From NCBI RefSeq assembly GCF_008728515.1, contig NC_044977.1:1325501-1389500 (forward strand): DNA of 64,000 nt, given 5' to 3'. The translations under genes were made by a program, and so were the position numbers. The notes beneath the pieces are model-generated. The model was not told where the DNA came from and did no database searches. It worked only from the letters and a program-made list of their open reading frames with translations. Origin of the DNA: Papio anubis. Taxonomy: Eukaryota; Chordata; Mammalia; Primates; Cercopithecidae. This document shows positions 33,561 through 46,639 of this stretch, one piece after another (position 1 is the stretch's first letter; every line of letters begins with the position of its first letter).

Positions 33561-35735
33561 AGTCAAATTACTAGACAATTCAAACTTCTAGTTCACTAGT
33601 TTACATAAAACTCAAATATATTTTTCTGCTATTTAAAATGGAAATTCATAACAAAAGTAACCAGTAATAATGTTCTTTTTTTAAAAAAATATTCAACAGC
33701 CGTGAGCACATCACTAAAAAACTAAAATTCAGTTATTATTGCCTCATCTGAAAGTGGGAAAGGATTAGGCAAACATCATTATAGTCTTTTAAAATTTGTA
33801 TACTTTTCATTTTCTTCCAGATTTTCAGTTGCTGGTTGTTTATAAAATCCAACTGATCAGAGTTTGATATATTGAATATTTGATGGTAAGGGCAACTTCC
33901 TACATTTTAAAAATACTACCCTGTTCGAAGCTATCGTTATTCTTGTGTTTCACAAACCTTATCGCTTTACATTTTTATACCTCTGCCTGTCAGCATTTTT
34001 CTTTCCTTTTAGCATAATCCAGAATAATTCTGTGTTCCACTCTTGTGCTTTGTGACAAGAAAGCACTGCATTTTGAGAGTGGCTGGATGGAGGTTAATTC
34101 CATGTCCACATGGTAATAACCTGGGGACGCCCGGGGATGATCACTTTCATTTGATCCCTCCTCTGATAAGGCTTCAAAGCAAATGGGCTGAGTGGAAAAC
34201 AACATTATTCCGTAACTTTTCTAGAAGGTGCAGATGGTTTTTGAGAGACTCACGGAATTGAGACTCATATATTTTAGTGAAACATAATTCAAGCAGAAAA
34301 AGATCGTTTAAAAACGTTTATAGCACTCACATTTGCTGCTTTTCTCCATTCAGCAGAAAAAGAAGCTCTTTTTTTTTTCTCTGTGCACACAGAATCTTTT
34401 AACTGAAAACTACACTCAGTATTTGTGTTGCAGCAGTGATGTTATCTGCTGGTCATTTTGCTGTGAAACAGAAGACCTCTCCTGAAAGGAAATTTAAAGT
34501 TTTATTAAATCACTCACTAAAAAGGCATCAATAGATATCATAAATAGACAAAAGTGAAGAGAAAGTAGATCCCCAAATGAAAAGTATCCTGATCATTAAA
34601 GTAACTTATATTCTCTATCTACTAAAATAACTCAAATTTGCAAAATTCTTAAATGTATGTAAAACCCACTGTGCATAGCCTTACTGCGGTTGTCACCTCA
34701 AAATTGTTACGATTTCCCAAATAAAACTGGAGAAAATGTTGTTATTAAAGATGTAAATTTATATTTATTTATTATTTTAATGCAGCAAAATACAAACTCC
34801 AAAATTTTCTATAGGATTCTGAAATTTTGTAATCAGAACTTATTCCAAATTTTAGAGCTATTTGCAACTGATAGAACATAGCCCCCTTTTCAAGCTATTT
34901 TATGTCACATATCTTATCTAAGGTGTTTTTGGTGGAGTAAACATAACAATTTAGGTGTATATCCTCCAAATACCCCTAAAGAAATATGATGCTGTCACTT
35001 CTGTTCAGTTTGGTCAACTGTGAAAATCCATTCTGAGTATGGTACAAAGACAAAGCCATAAACCCGAGTTGTATTTAGATACCTTCATAATCCTCCTTTG
35101 TTCCCAAGATACAAACTTCAGGAAAGAATTCCAAAAGCCATTGTACACTATAAAGTAAATCAACTCGATTATGGCCATTTCCACCATCCAAGAGGAAATC
35201 TTTCTTTTCATCTTTGGGATCACTATAGTCACTTTTGACTTGGGCCTTTTATTTAAAGATACACAATTTCATAAAGGTGTCATTTAGAAATTTCTAGGAA
35301 AAGTATATTGCTTTAAAAGGAGGAGAATGATTTTGTTTTGACCATCTCTTGAAACTACTGGTAAAAGTCAGTTTCAGATAATATTCGGATAATATTCCCA
35401 TTCCTGCCATGTCACTTAAGTCATGTTATTGTGCCCTCAATAAAGTTTATTTAATATCCCTTAATTCTCTCTAAACTTATAGTGGAAAAGCAACCAAAAA
35501 AAAAAAAAAAAAAAAAAGATGCTTCCTATGCATTAATCATGGAGTCATTCCAAGATTTTTATAATGAAAAATAAAGTATTGGTATATATTTCAGTAAAAT
35601 AGTTTAGAGGGACACAGAGTTACTAGACATCAATATTTGCTTTAAAAAGGCCATATCTTATAGAATTGTGGTTCATTGTTTTTAAGGGGGTTACAGACTT
35701 CTTTGAGTATAGAGATAGAGGTTATACTAATAAAA
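33561..35735. other. Unique AT-rich intron with a poly-A tract
   Basis: A run of about 23 A sits at 35496-35518; no retrocopy could be recognised in front of it. No gene seen. Confidence 0.4.
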
Positions 35736-35970
35736 GAGTTATACATTATAATAATGCTTGCACTAGTAGGAAACAGTTAATGAGTGCTTGCTGTGTACTC
35801 AGCCCATGGAAAAATCGCATTCAATCTTCTCAGCAATGTTATTCGGCTGATACTGCTATGTTTTATAGATAGGGAAAAGAAACAAGATGCAGAGAAGGTA
35901 AGACATTTGCCTGGGTTCATTCACGCTTCTTTTCAGCATTGGAACAAGAGAAATTTCAAGTCAGTCCTCC
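35736..35970 (+). mobile_element. MIR element
   Basis: AATGAGTGCTTGCTGTGTAC, TCAGCAATGTTATTCGGC, TATAGATAGGGAAAAGAAAC and GAGAAGGTAAGACATTTGCC follow the MIR core order. Confidence 0.75.
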
Positions 35971-37185
35971 TACTGACATCTGATTTATATTAACTACCAA
36001 AAATATTCTTTATTGTTTCTTAAAAAGGAACATGCACATATCTGCACAAAATTTCGCATCCAGTGCCTGCAGTGCCATCCCTTACCTCCATTCCACATAA
36101 ACCAGTCCGTGGTTTATAAATCATATTTTTAAAATAATGGAGGAATGCAATGAGATTTGCATCTTAGGCCAAATTCTGTAGTAGATGAATATTGATTAGA
36201 AATAAACAAGCCTAAAATCAGTCATTGTGTGCATCCGTTGGACATGATGCAACTAATGCATTTGGCTCATGAAAGCTATAATTTTTTGGGTCGTGATTTA
36301 GCCATTATTCCTTTAAGAAACTATTGGATTGTAATCTTATTTTCCATCTGTCTTTTAAAAATCCTTTATATACTTATGTAGCAAAAGAAGTTAGTCTGAA
36401 ATTTCAAGTACGATCATTGAATCTCAATTTAACTTTATTATGAAATATTTTGGGGTACAGGAAAGTTTATCAAGAGTTCCAGACAAATGTATTAACTAAG
36501 TATTTAACAAAGCTTAGCACACACATGTGTAAAATGTCATTGCTGATGGGAATGGTGTTTTTTAGACATTGACACTGGGTCCTTTGGCATCTTCAGTTCC
36601 TAAGATTAATGCTACTGCCACAGAATTTTCAGAATATAGAAATAGAAGGAAATATAATAGAACGCCAAAGTGATGCCACTCCGTTCAGAGTTTGGTTAAG
36701 TAGAATCCCCTTTTCTGGAGACCAACCCATAGTCTTCATTAAATAAATGCCAATGGTTTTTAGAAAATTAAACATTATCAGACAATTTAATGAGTTTTGA
36801 GATTGTTTCATTGCATCACCTTTTGTAAAGCCAAATGCCATTTCAAACCACATCCAAATATTATAAATATGATAATAAGAAGCCAGACTTTAAAGCTATC
36901 TTCCTGGAATAGGGATTGTTTTTGTCATTGTAACGTGAATTTGCATAAGCCATGAAAACCTCCGATTGGGCAGTAAATCACACTTTAAAGAATACCTTCA
37001 ACCATGTAAGATGTAGCAAATTGATTTGAAAGAGTATTGGATGAATATCCAGGTTAATACAGTGGCTCCTCGCTGAATTGTTGGAAATGAATTTATAAAG
37101 TAGAAGAGTAATTTGTTATTTCTCGGGAGGAAAATCACCCCTAACAGTTTTCTAGAAACTTTCAGATTAGGGGTTTCAAAATTTA
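35971..37185. other. Unique intronic sequence, nothing recognised
   Basis: No repeat family or convincing frame. Confidence 0.4.
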
Positions 37186-37262
37186 TCTTCAATATTATAT
37201 ATGCATGTATATATATATATGCACACACACACATATACACACGTGTATATATGTACATTTTT
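37186..37262. repeat. AT/AC simple repeat
   Basis: TATATATATATATG, CACACACACACA and ACGTGTATATATG runs. Confidence 0.85.
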
Positions 37263-38713
37263 TTAAAATGTACCTTGCGTTCATAAATTTAAATTGCTAC
37301 TCATTATGCTTTCTTTTACATATGTCTGTTAAGATATCATTAATGTGACAGCCATAAAGAGTGTGATCATGCTACGGAACAATGAGACTGTAGCAATTTA
37401 CTCTTCCACTGACCTCCATTTGGGGATAAATAGTACAAAAAACCAGTTTAGGTAATTGCTTAAGGTGATATAACTAACCGTATATTGGTCCAGATAGAAA
37501 GCCAAACCAAAAACAACTGAAATCTAGTGCTTGGGATTTTCTAATAATATTTTAGACTTCCAAAATTTGGGTAAGAAGAAGAGGTGATAGAGAAGAAAAA
37601 GTCATCTTGAAAACAGAGCTTGGACCCACAGCTAAGACAACTATACCCTTCTAGTTTCAGTTTTGGGAAAGAAACTTCAGTTGTTTAGTACTCTATTTTT
37701 CCTCCTCATCTATAAAATAAGGGTTTGTAAAAGGACCTCTGATAGCTTAATCTCCTGTTTTCTGGATCTGGAAAGCGAGCACAGAGATGTTGCAGGGGTG
37801 CTATTTTGTACAACTGGCAACTTTCAGAATCAAGACTGCCTGTTGAGTTTGACAAACCTCTTTTATCCTTGTCAATTCCCTTTCACACTATAAGCCCTGT
37901 AGTTTTAGGACACTGAAAAGTTATTTTGAAATTTTCTAAAAAATAAGTAGTATTTCCAGGTCTCAATTTTGATTTTGTTTCAAATTTAGACTTATTAACA
38001 TGGCACTGCTGTGCTTCCAGAAGGAATAATAATCTTAAAAGTTTATTTAGATCAATGGCAAATTAGGAAATCTCCTGAGAGAGTTTTAGTAAAGTTCAAG
38101 TGGATAAAATGGCCTTCATGTTTTCCAAACATTGACCTTCTCATCATATCCTATCACATCACTGGACCTCTAGAAAAAAAAAAAAAAGTTATCTCATAAT
38201 ACTTTTCTATTCCCTCCTTCTTCATAAGCAAAGTAAGCTGGAATTTAATCATCATGGAGAATTCAAGGATGGAAAAGTTGTTATGGACAGACTTGATGGA
38301 TTGATGGAGTGATTCATTAACTCCATTTCATTGCAGATTACCTTAGCTCGGTAATCAATGTACATAGCATTTGCAGTGGCACTGAGTTATGTTTCTTTCA
38401 GTGAGGGAAATTTTGAATTGGATATATTTTTGACTAAGGATAAATAATAACAACTCTAATTCTTTGGAAATCTAGTGTAAAGCTATCAGCCTGGCCCAGC
38501 TAAAATGTATCAAGCAATAAGACATAAATGTAAGAATCATCCTCAGCAAAGAAAAACTATTATCAATGGGATTATAGAGTTTTGTGGGCTAAATTTTGGA
38601 AGTAAATTTTGGAGTTGGAGTATTTGTCATGTTTTGCAGGAGGAGAAAAAATGTTACACTGAATTCTTACTACCCATCCTGGTGATCCATATATATGATT
38701 CTTCTAAACCACC
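37263..38713. other. Unique intronic sequence, nothing recognised
   Basis: Short open frames only; a poly-A run near 38174-38187. Confidence 0.4.
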
Positions 38714-39008
38714 CCTTTTTTTTTTTTTTTTGAGACGGAGTCTGGCTCTGTGGCCCAGGCTGGAGTGAGCGGCGCCATCTTGGCTCCCTGCAAGCTCCGC
38801 CCCCCGGGTTCCCGCCATTCTCCTGCCTCCGCCTCCCGAGGAGCTGGGACCACAGGCGCCGCCACCGCGCCCGGCTGGTTTTTGTATTTTTAGTAGAGAC
38901 GGGGTTTCACCGTGTTAGCCAGGATGGTCTCGATCTCCTGACCTCGTGATCCGCCCGCCTCGGCCTCCCAAAGTGCTGGGATTACAGGCTGAGCCACCGC
39001 GCCCGGCC
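38714..39008 (-). mobile_element. Young AluY of the derived subfamily, full length
   Basis: Same right-arm variants as 5883, 9136 and 47943 (GTGAGCGGCGCCATCTTGG, GCCCCCCGGGTTCCCGCC, GAGGAGCTGGGACCACAGG). Flanked by the direct repeat CTAAACCAC (38704 and 39008). Head ends AGGCTGAGCCACCGCGC like the 9136 copy. Confidence 0.95.
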
Positions 39009-40021
39009 TAAACCACTCTTTGTAGCATTGATGTCCGATCTACCTGTTACAAAGGAGGCGTGAATGCGAACTGATCGGTAACCTGTGTTCTTTGTGCCTC
39101 CTTCCTACTGTGATGTGTCGGGCAGCCTTCACTTTTCATGTAGTGCTTCTGTGTCTCTCGCATCAGCAGGTGGCTCTGATCACATTCAGAATTGAAGTAA
39201 TCCTGGAGAATCTTCCTAGGTTAATTTTATTTACATCATTTTGGGGAACAATATTTTGTTAAAACAGACATAGTTATGGCTAGAACATACTGTGACATAC
39301 ATTTTTAAGAGAGAAAAATGAACACAATAGAAATGTTGCTGGAGGAAGTATATTTCACACCCTGTCCCTAATTTGCTGAGAACTTCTGCCCTCAGAAAAA
39401 TTTAGAACAGTTTGAAATACATTGCTTGACTTGCGGAGGGACTAATAGTTGATAGGGCTATCCAGTTTGTAAAAGAAAAATAAAACTTGGTTCAAGGAAA
39501 CACTCCAACTCAATGAGGCAGAAGTATTTACTTTGTAACTCGTGAAATGAAATCAACAAGTATTCTAGAGGCATTTTCCTCCTTTGTTATACTATGTGAT
39601 TGAAATCTCTTCCTGAAAACAAATGTTCTCTGGCGCTCACTGCAAATGAGCAGTTACTGACTAAAGAAAACTAAACTATATTGATGAGTTATAATTTATA
39701 CTTCACCTTCAAAAATTTGAAGTGCTAATATACCACTCAACTTTTTAAATATCAAATATTTCATCAAAAATCATTACAAAATCGTTGTTTGAGAGTCTCT
39801 GAGAAGCAGAAATAATCCATTATGCAAATTAAGCTGCTTAGAACATTATTCACAGATGCATGTGCATCTGGCTGGCTCACTTGATGACGCTGTGGAACGC
39901 TACATCTAGCCAGGTCTGAGGGCGTGATCTTCCCGTGAGCATGGAAAAGATGCAGCGTCCTGGAATCTTTCACTGGTAATTTCTGATGCACCGCGTTCAC
40001 TCTGGAGACTAAGAATCTGGT
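39009..40021. other. Unique intronic sequence, nothing recognised
   Basis: Not assigned to a repeat family. Confidence 0.35.
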
Positions 40022-40323
40022 GGCCGGGTCAGGTGGCTCATGCCTGTAATCCCAGCACTTCCGGAGGCCAAATCAGGAGGCTCGCTTGAGGCCAGGAGTT
40101 CGAGACCAGCCTGGCCAATATGACGAAAACCCATCTCTACTAATAATACAAAAAATTAGCCAGGTGTGGTGGTCCGTGCCTGTAGTCCCAGCTACACGGG
40201 AGTCTGAGGCACGAGAATCGCTTCAACCTGGGAGGCGGAGTTTGCAGTGAGCCGAGATCGGGCCACTGCCCTTCAGCCTGAGCGACAGAGCAAGTCTCTG
40301 TTAAAAAAAAAAAAAAAAAAAAA
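40022..40323 (+). mobile_element. AluS-like element, full length
   Basis: GGCCGGGTCAGGTGGCTCAT to GCAAGTCTCTGTT and about 20 A; several private changes. Confidence 0.95.
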
Positions 40324-40353
40324 TCTCTATTTTAAATAAATATCAATATCTTA

Positions 40354-40460
40354 GTGCTCACTTTGACAACACATATACCAAAATTGGAGCAATACAGAGA
40401 AGATTAGCATGCCCTGGGCCAGGATGACATGCAAATTCATGAAGCATTAGAAAAAAAAAA
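40354..40460 (+). pseudogene. U6 snRNA retropseudogene
   Basis: Starts GTGCTCACTTTGACAACACA and follows U6 throughout (ACATATACCAAAATTGGAGC, ACAGAGAAGATTAGCATG, AGGATGACATGCAAATTCAT). It carries several substitutions and a small deletion near CCCTGGGCC, and ends in a 10-A tail instead of the usual T run. The ACAGAGA box and AGC catalytic segment persist, but no PSE/TATA promoter is evident upstream because an Alu tail sits there. A processed, inactive copy. Confidence 0.93.
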
Positions 40461-40579
40461 TCCCAGATGATTCTGATGCAGGCAGTCTGAGAATCAGGCT
40501 TTGAAAAACAAGGAAAATGTCTTCTGCTGAAATTATGACTAGCAACATTCATGTGATGCATTTTATTGAAATCAGCTTT

Positions 40580-40884
40580 GGCCGGGCGCGGTGGCTCACA
40601 CCTGTAATCCCAGCACTTTGGGAGGCCGAGGCAGGTGAATCACAAGGTCAGGAGTTCGAGACCAGCCTGGCCAACATGGTGAAACCCCGTCTTTACTAAA
40701 AATACAAAAAAATTAGCTGGGCGTGGTGGTGGGCACCTGTAATCCCAGCTACTTGGGAGACTGAGGCAGGAGAATCGCTTGAACCTGGGAGGTGGAGGTT
40801 GCAGTGAGCCAAGATTGCGCCACTGCACTCCAGCCCAGGTGACAGTGCGAGACTCTGCCTCAAAAAAAAAAGAAAAATAAAAAA
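40580..40884 (+). mobile_element. AluS-like element with target duplication
   Basis: GGCCGGGCGCGGTGGCTCAC to an A-rich tail, flanked by GAAATCAGCTTT direct repeats (40568 and 40885). Confidence 0.96.
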
Positions 40885-41690
40885 GAAATCAGCTTTAAAA
40901 GAGGGCTTTGGAATTAGCCTAGGTGCCATGTCCATTCTTTACTTGGTCCTCCATTCGTTTCTAAAGAAGCCGGGCACATTTTGGATTAAAGGTCATGAGT
41001 TCTAATTCTGCTTCTCCTACCTATTCAATTATGGACAATTTACATGACAATTTCACAACTTATTTTCTTGGACAGTAAAAATAAACATTTGGATGTTCAT
41101 CTTTAGGACCTCTGACCAATTTTAATTATCTTTATCATTATAAAAGAAAGAGGGAATATATATATATGTATCTATATATACACACACATACATATATATA
41201 CATTTACACAGAGATAATTGAATAAATTATTTTAATTAAAACTTGACTGATTGCCCAATTAATAATTGAGATATAAAAAGATGCCAGACATGATATCAGC
41301 CACAAGCAAAATTAGAATTGTAGATAGTTATTTTCATACATCGCTTAGCATATCTGTTCAAATAGGAGTCTTGAATAATTTCTCATTATATGGGCAATAT
41401 TAACGTTGCTGTCAAACTAATTTTCATTTGAAATCTGTAGAAGAGATATTTATACATTTATAAATTTATTTTTAAAATAAATCTAAACTAAAAATGAACT
41501 TTGTAATGGAAAATGATAATCAGGTACTCTTTAGCACGGTGGGCAAAAACCTTAGTAAATATTTTAAGCTTCACAGGGTATATACGTTTTCTTTGTTACC
41601 TCTTCCTCCTCCTCATCCCCCTTCTCTTCCCTTTCCTCCTCCTCTTCTTTTAAAAGCATCGTTAGCTCAGAGCCATACAAAAACTGGTGT
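40885..41690. other. Unique intronic sequence with a small AT/AC repeat
   Basis: TATATATATG/ACACACATAC simple repeat at about 41157-41205; a pyrimidine-rich CTTCCTCCTCCTC stretch at 41604-41650. No gene. Confidence 0.45.
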
Positions 41691-41868
41691 GCGCAGTGCT
41701 TATCAAACGGTATTGTGCATACAAATACCTGATGAAGACAGGGGAATCTTGGTAAAATGCAGATTCAGATCTGAGATATGCGGGTTGGGGCCTGAGATCC
41801 TCGATTTCGAATGTGCCTTCGGATCATGCTTCTGTTGCTAGTCGAGGGGCTCACACTTTAGATTCCCG
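41691..41868 (+). mobile_element. hAT-Charlie-type fossil (MER-like)
   Basis: GTGCTTATCAAACGGTATTG, AATACCTGATGAAGACAGG, GTAAAATGCAGATTCAGATC and TTGGGGCCTGAGATCC match the order of a common small hAT repeat with TTGAGAACCAC-type ends. Confidence 0.6.
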
Positions 41869-42188
41869 AAATGTTGAGGTTGAGCTGCTTCATGGCACTT
41901 CATGTGACAAACAACCCCCACACCCCCTTACTGTTCTGTTCTCAGTCCCCAGTGAGTTTTGCTGACAACTCAGCTTTGGTTTTTGACCAAATAATGGAGT
42001 TGTTTTAGCCGATAACACAGAATACCCAGTAGTTTAGTGCTCCTTGGTAATCTTAAAGGCCCACCCTCTTTGGGAATGTGATGAAAGCTACACCCTTCAC
42101 CCCACACCACCACTGCTGCCTCCCCTTTACACAATATTAGTTTCCGCAGTTTTAAAGAATCGGAAGACTTATGCATTGAGTCCATCTT
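41869..42188. other. Unassigned intronic sequence
   Basis: Precedes the 35-bp minisatellite and supplies its first unit. No family fixed. Confidence 0.3.
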
Positions 42189-42398
42189 AAAGACCACTGC
42201 TATTGTTATGTAATGTCTGAATTTAAGACCACTGCATTTGTTATGTAATGTCTGAATTTAAGACCACTGCAATTGTTATGTAATGTCTGAATTTAAGACC
42301 ACTGCAATTGTTATGTAATGTCTGAATTTAAGACCACTGCTAGTGTTATGTAATGTCTGAATTTAAGACCACTGCTATTGTTATGTAATGTCTGAATT
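42189..42398. repeat. 35-bp minisatellite, six copies
   Basis: Six exact-length units AAGACCACTGCTATTGTTAT + GTAATGTCTGAATTT starting at 42189, 42224, 42259, 42294, 42329 and 42364. They differ only at the CTATTG/CATTTG/CAATTG/CTAGTG position, so it is homogenised and likely length-polymorphic. Confidence 0.98.
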
Positions 42399-42689
42399 TA
42401 AGAAAGCTCAGAATGAATCCCCATATTTTTAATAAGATTGTAAAACTTAGATTGTAGCTGTATTTTTGCATATCTATGTCTGTCTTTCTAGTCTATTTTT
42501 CTCTCTATCTCTCTAATCTACCTATCTGGCTGGCAAGACTGTTACAGTTCACTTTATGTCCTAATGATCTATTGCAGGCCTGATGATTTCATTATAACCT
42601 AAAATTATAAATGAAGAAAATAACGTTAACTGTTGTTAGGAGTGAGGACAAATTGTTACACACCTTTTATTAAACGTGTTCACAGTGCT

Positions 42690-43910
42690 CTTTTATCTAT
42701 CAATTTTTAAAAATTGCTTGAGATATTCATATTCCACAAAATTCACCCAAAGTGTATAATAATCTTTATTATATTCACAGAATAATGCAACCATCACCAT
42801 AATTAATTTTAGAATATGTTCATCATCCCTAAAGAAATCCCATCCCCATTGGCAGCACTTTCCCAGGCCACCTTCATTCCCCACTTCCTACCCCAGCCCT
42901 AGGCAAGCATTAATCTGCATTTTACGTCCATGGATTTCCTACTGTGGACATTTCATATGAATGGAATCGTACAATATATGGTCCATTGCAACTAGCTTCT
43001 TTCACTTATGTTTTCAAAGTTCATCTATGTTGCAGCATGTATTATTAATACTTCATGTTTAAGGCTGAATAATATTCCATTATATGGATATGGCACATTT
43101 TATTTATTCATCATGGACATTTATTTTGTTGATTCATTCTTTGTTATCCATTCAGTTGGTAGACATTTGGGTTGTTTCTACTTTTTTGGCTATTGTGAAT
43201 AATATTGCTATGAATATTCATGAGTGAGTTTTGTGTGGATGTATGGTTTCATTTTGGGGTGATATATATCTAGGAGTGAAATTGCTGGGTCATATGGTAA
43301 CTACATGTTTGACATTTTGAGGAACTTCCAGATTGTTTTCCAAAGTGACTGTACGATTTAAATTCACACCAGCAATGGATGAGGTTTTCAGTTTTTCCAC
43401 ACCCTTGACAATACTTGTTGTTTTACGTTGCTTTGATTATATACATCCTAGTGGGTGTGAAGTGTATTTCACTGCAGTTTTGTTTTGCATTTATCTAACA
43501 GCTAATGATGTTGAATATCTCTTTATGTGGTTATCACTATTTGTCTAACTTCTTTGACAAATTTGTCTAACTACTTATTCTAATCCTTTGCCTATATTAA
43601 AATTTGATTATTTATATTTTTATTGAGCTATGAGTTCGTTATATGTTCTAGACATAAATCCATTGTTAGGTATATGATTTGTATATTTTTTTCTGATTCT
43701 CTGGGTAGTATTCTTTCAAGCACAAGTATTTAAAAATTTTATAACGTCCAGTTTATCTCTTTTTTTCTTCTGTTGCTTGTGCTTTTGGTATCATATCCAA
43801 GAAGCCATCACCTAACTCAAAATCATAAAAACTTGCCTCTGTAATTTCTTGTAATCATTTCATAGTTTTACTTTTTATATTTAGGTTGTAGATGTTCTTT
43901 GATGTTTTTA
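42690..43910 (-). mobile_element. Old LINE-1 fragment (L1M-like), minus strand
   Basis: Reverse-strand L1 3' region: GAATAATATTCCATTATATG, CACATTTTATTTATTCATC, TTGGGTTGTTTCTACTTTTT, GCTGGGTCATATGGTAACTA and GTGAATTTAAATCG-type blocks, preceded by CCATCACCATAATTAATTTT. Riddled with substitutions and stops. Confidence 0.9.
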
Positions 43911-45141
43911 TTAAAGTAGGAGTAAAACTACTAGATGAGTATCCTGACATGACAGTACTGTAATCTCTAGGTAACATAGTTTACATATATTGTAATGATA
44001 AATGAGTAAAATTCTTTGTGTGCTCATTGGACATACTGGATTTTAAATCTTATTGCTAAATAGCTTAACTATTTTGTCACTTTTTCTTTTATAAATCAAT
44101 TATTTTATATTTTATTTAATAAGTATTAGTGTATTTCAGGTCTTATTCAGCCCTTATCCAGGCCTACTGCCTAATAAGTTAGGGAACAAGTTGATATAGT
44201 AAATAGCACCCTAGTAGCATGGATGATTTACTTGCTTACTTTTAATAGTAGAACTGTTTTTGCAGTAGGGAGAATGTAGGTCACCGTGCATAGGGAGATT
44301 AAAGGAGAACAAAGAGGCTATCTAAAGAGATGATTGTAACCTACTATATGCCTGTTACATGAAAAGTGACATAAAACTCGTGATGTATTTTAGGATCAGA
44401 GTCTATGGCTATGTATCCAGACATTTACATTGAGAATATGTTTCTGATTTGCAAGCTACTTATATTCAGCCACTCATATTTAAAAACTTTGAAGTCTTTC
44501 TTGAGTATGAATTTAAAAATTCCTTGTTACTTTTATATTCTGTAAATTCCTCATTGCTTTAAGACCCGGTACTCATGCTCTATAACCTTTATTATTGTGA
44601 TGTATACTACAATTACCTATCTATATGCTTTGGATCTCTTCAGGTTTTTAAAAAAATTTCTGACCTGTAGACCGTAAATTACTCTTTTGCTTTAGATATC
44701 TAACACTTGTAATGTATACATTCTTTTTTGGTCTAATGTGATTAAAAAAAATAGTCAGCAACTTTTGATAGTTAATCCTCTTCAAAAAAAAAAAAGTTTA
44801 TTTAAGACTGAATTAAATTCCCTTTAATACATTAAAATATGTATTTTCAATTAATATTGAGCGTGAACTGAGGTAACATTGAGAAGTAAATATTACTGCT
44901 ATCTATTGAAGAGAAATGTGCTCATATTAGGTGATTGGTTGGAAAGTCTTACATAAGAGCAAACTTTTAAGAAGTGCTTATCTATATAATCATTATGTCC
45001 CCATATATGGTGATTCCTCTCAGCATCTCCTTTTTATTTACTTGGAGCAGCTAGTAGAACATTTTCATGAATAATGGTAATTGACACCATATAAATGACA
45101 AATATCAACAGATCCTTCTCTTCCTATTTCTTTTCTTTTCT
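43911..45141. other. Unique intronic sequence, nothing recognised
   Basis: AT-rich; no repeat family fixed. Confidence 0.4.
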
Positions 45142-45442
45142 CCTTTTTTTTTCTTTTTTTGACAGAATTTTACTCTTGTCGCTCAGGCTGGATTGTGGTG
45201 GCGCTATCTTGGCTCACTGCAACGTCTGCTTCCTGGGTTCAAGCGATTCTCCTGCCTCAGCTTCCCGAGTAGCTGGGATTATAGCCGTCCACCACCATGC
45301 CCGGCTAAGTTTTTACATTTTTAGTAGAGATGAGGTTTCGCCATGTTGGGCAGGCTGTTCTCAAACTCCTGACCTCAGGTGATCTACCCGCCTCGGCCGC
45401 CCAAAATGCTGGGATTGCAGGTGTGAGCCACCGTGCCCGGCC
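45142..45442 (-). mobile_element. AluS-like element, full length
   Basis: GACAGAATTTTACTCTTGTC to GTGAGCCACCGTGCCCGGCC, reverse orientation. Nearest Alu upstream of the ROBO2 exon (about 1.26 kb), opposite in orientation to the nearest downstream Alu at 47943. Confidence 0.95.
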
Positions 45443-45619
45443 TCTCTTCTGATTTCTTACACCCCTTATGGCCCCACTTGTATTGCATTCACCGGGAAGT
45501 CACTGGTACAATCTCTCTTTCTTTGTACTGTGTATGGTGATATACCAAATTCTGTCAAGCATTTCGATAGGGTGTATTTTTCCTTCTTCTTTTCCACCTA
45601 AACCATCATTTCCCAAGGT

Positions 45620-45905
45620 CAGGTTCTTTTTATTTTTCTCTTGAACTATTTAAGTAAATTGCAGCTGTCTTCATGTCTCCATTGCTATCCCTTATTGATA
45701 ATGCAGACTAAAACTATCTTTCAGTTATACAGATAGTCATGTCACTGCTCCCTTAAGAATCTGGGAGCCATGTAAAATAACATCACACTCTCCTGAGCAC
45801 GGTACAAAGCCCATTGTCTCAGGCTCCAAGGCTGCCTCAAACCTTTTCCTGCCATATCAGCTTCCTTCCTGATTATGAAACGTACCATGCACATAACTCT
45901 CATTT
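45620..45905 (+). mobile_element. L2 (LINE-2) fragment
   Basis: ATAGTCATGTCACTGCTCCC, AAATAACATCACACTCTCC and TACAAAGCCCATTGTCTCAG follow the remembered L2 order. Diverged. Confidence 0.5.
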
Positions 45906-46119
45906 CTTTGTCTTTTTGCTGATGGTATCTCTTGACATGATGCTTTTTTCTTTTAGTTGTCATTTTTCATTCTTTATAGCTCCATCTAAATACAATTTTT
46001 TTGGGGGAAGAGATCTCTTATTATGCCTAATTTAGGGTTAACTTTTAATTTTTTTTCTTTCTGCCTATAGTGCATTTCTTATATACCTCTATGTAGCATA
46101 TTACATTTTAACATACGGA

Positions 46120-46270
46120 TTTATACTTGAGCTCTTCAGTCAAACACACCTGAGTTCAAAAGCCTGCCTCTACTGCTTGCTTCATCTACATTTCTGGGCA
46201 ACTGACATCATTTACTAAGCTTTTGCCTCATCTGTTAAATGCAGATAATATTTGTACATAATTTGCAGGT
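46120..46270 (+). mobile_element. MIR fragment
   Basis: AACACACCTGAGTTCAAAAG, TCTGGGCAACTGACATCATT, CTTTTGCCTCATCTGTTAAA and GCAGATAATATTTGTAC match the MIR 3' half. Confidence 0.75.
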
Positions 46271-46639
46271 CTCTTTTTGCGTTAGTCTGATAACACATTG
46301 GCAGCACATTATCTACGTGTGTCTTCTAGGTGCTTGCTTACGTGACTTTCTTCCTCAGTATATAACAAGCAATCTGAGGATGGGAAATTAGTGTTACTCA
46401 TCTTAGTACCCGTGCTGATCCCAGAAGAACAAGAAGGTCTCTTGTCCTCTTTTACTTCTGCTTGTCATGATTCATGGAACACATTGAACCTAAGTCCTTT
46501 GAGTTAACATATTAATTTATTGGTAAATTACCCCATTCTACAAAGGAGTTGAGATGACTTCTGAGATGCATACACAAAACGAAACATAAAATACTATTCA
46601 ATTGAATAACTGAAGAGTTTAATTTCACCATCAGGAACC
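46271..46639. other. Intron just upstream of the ROBO2 exon
   Basis: No repeat recognised; intronic sequence leading to the acceptor at 46704. Confidence 0.5.
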
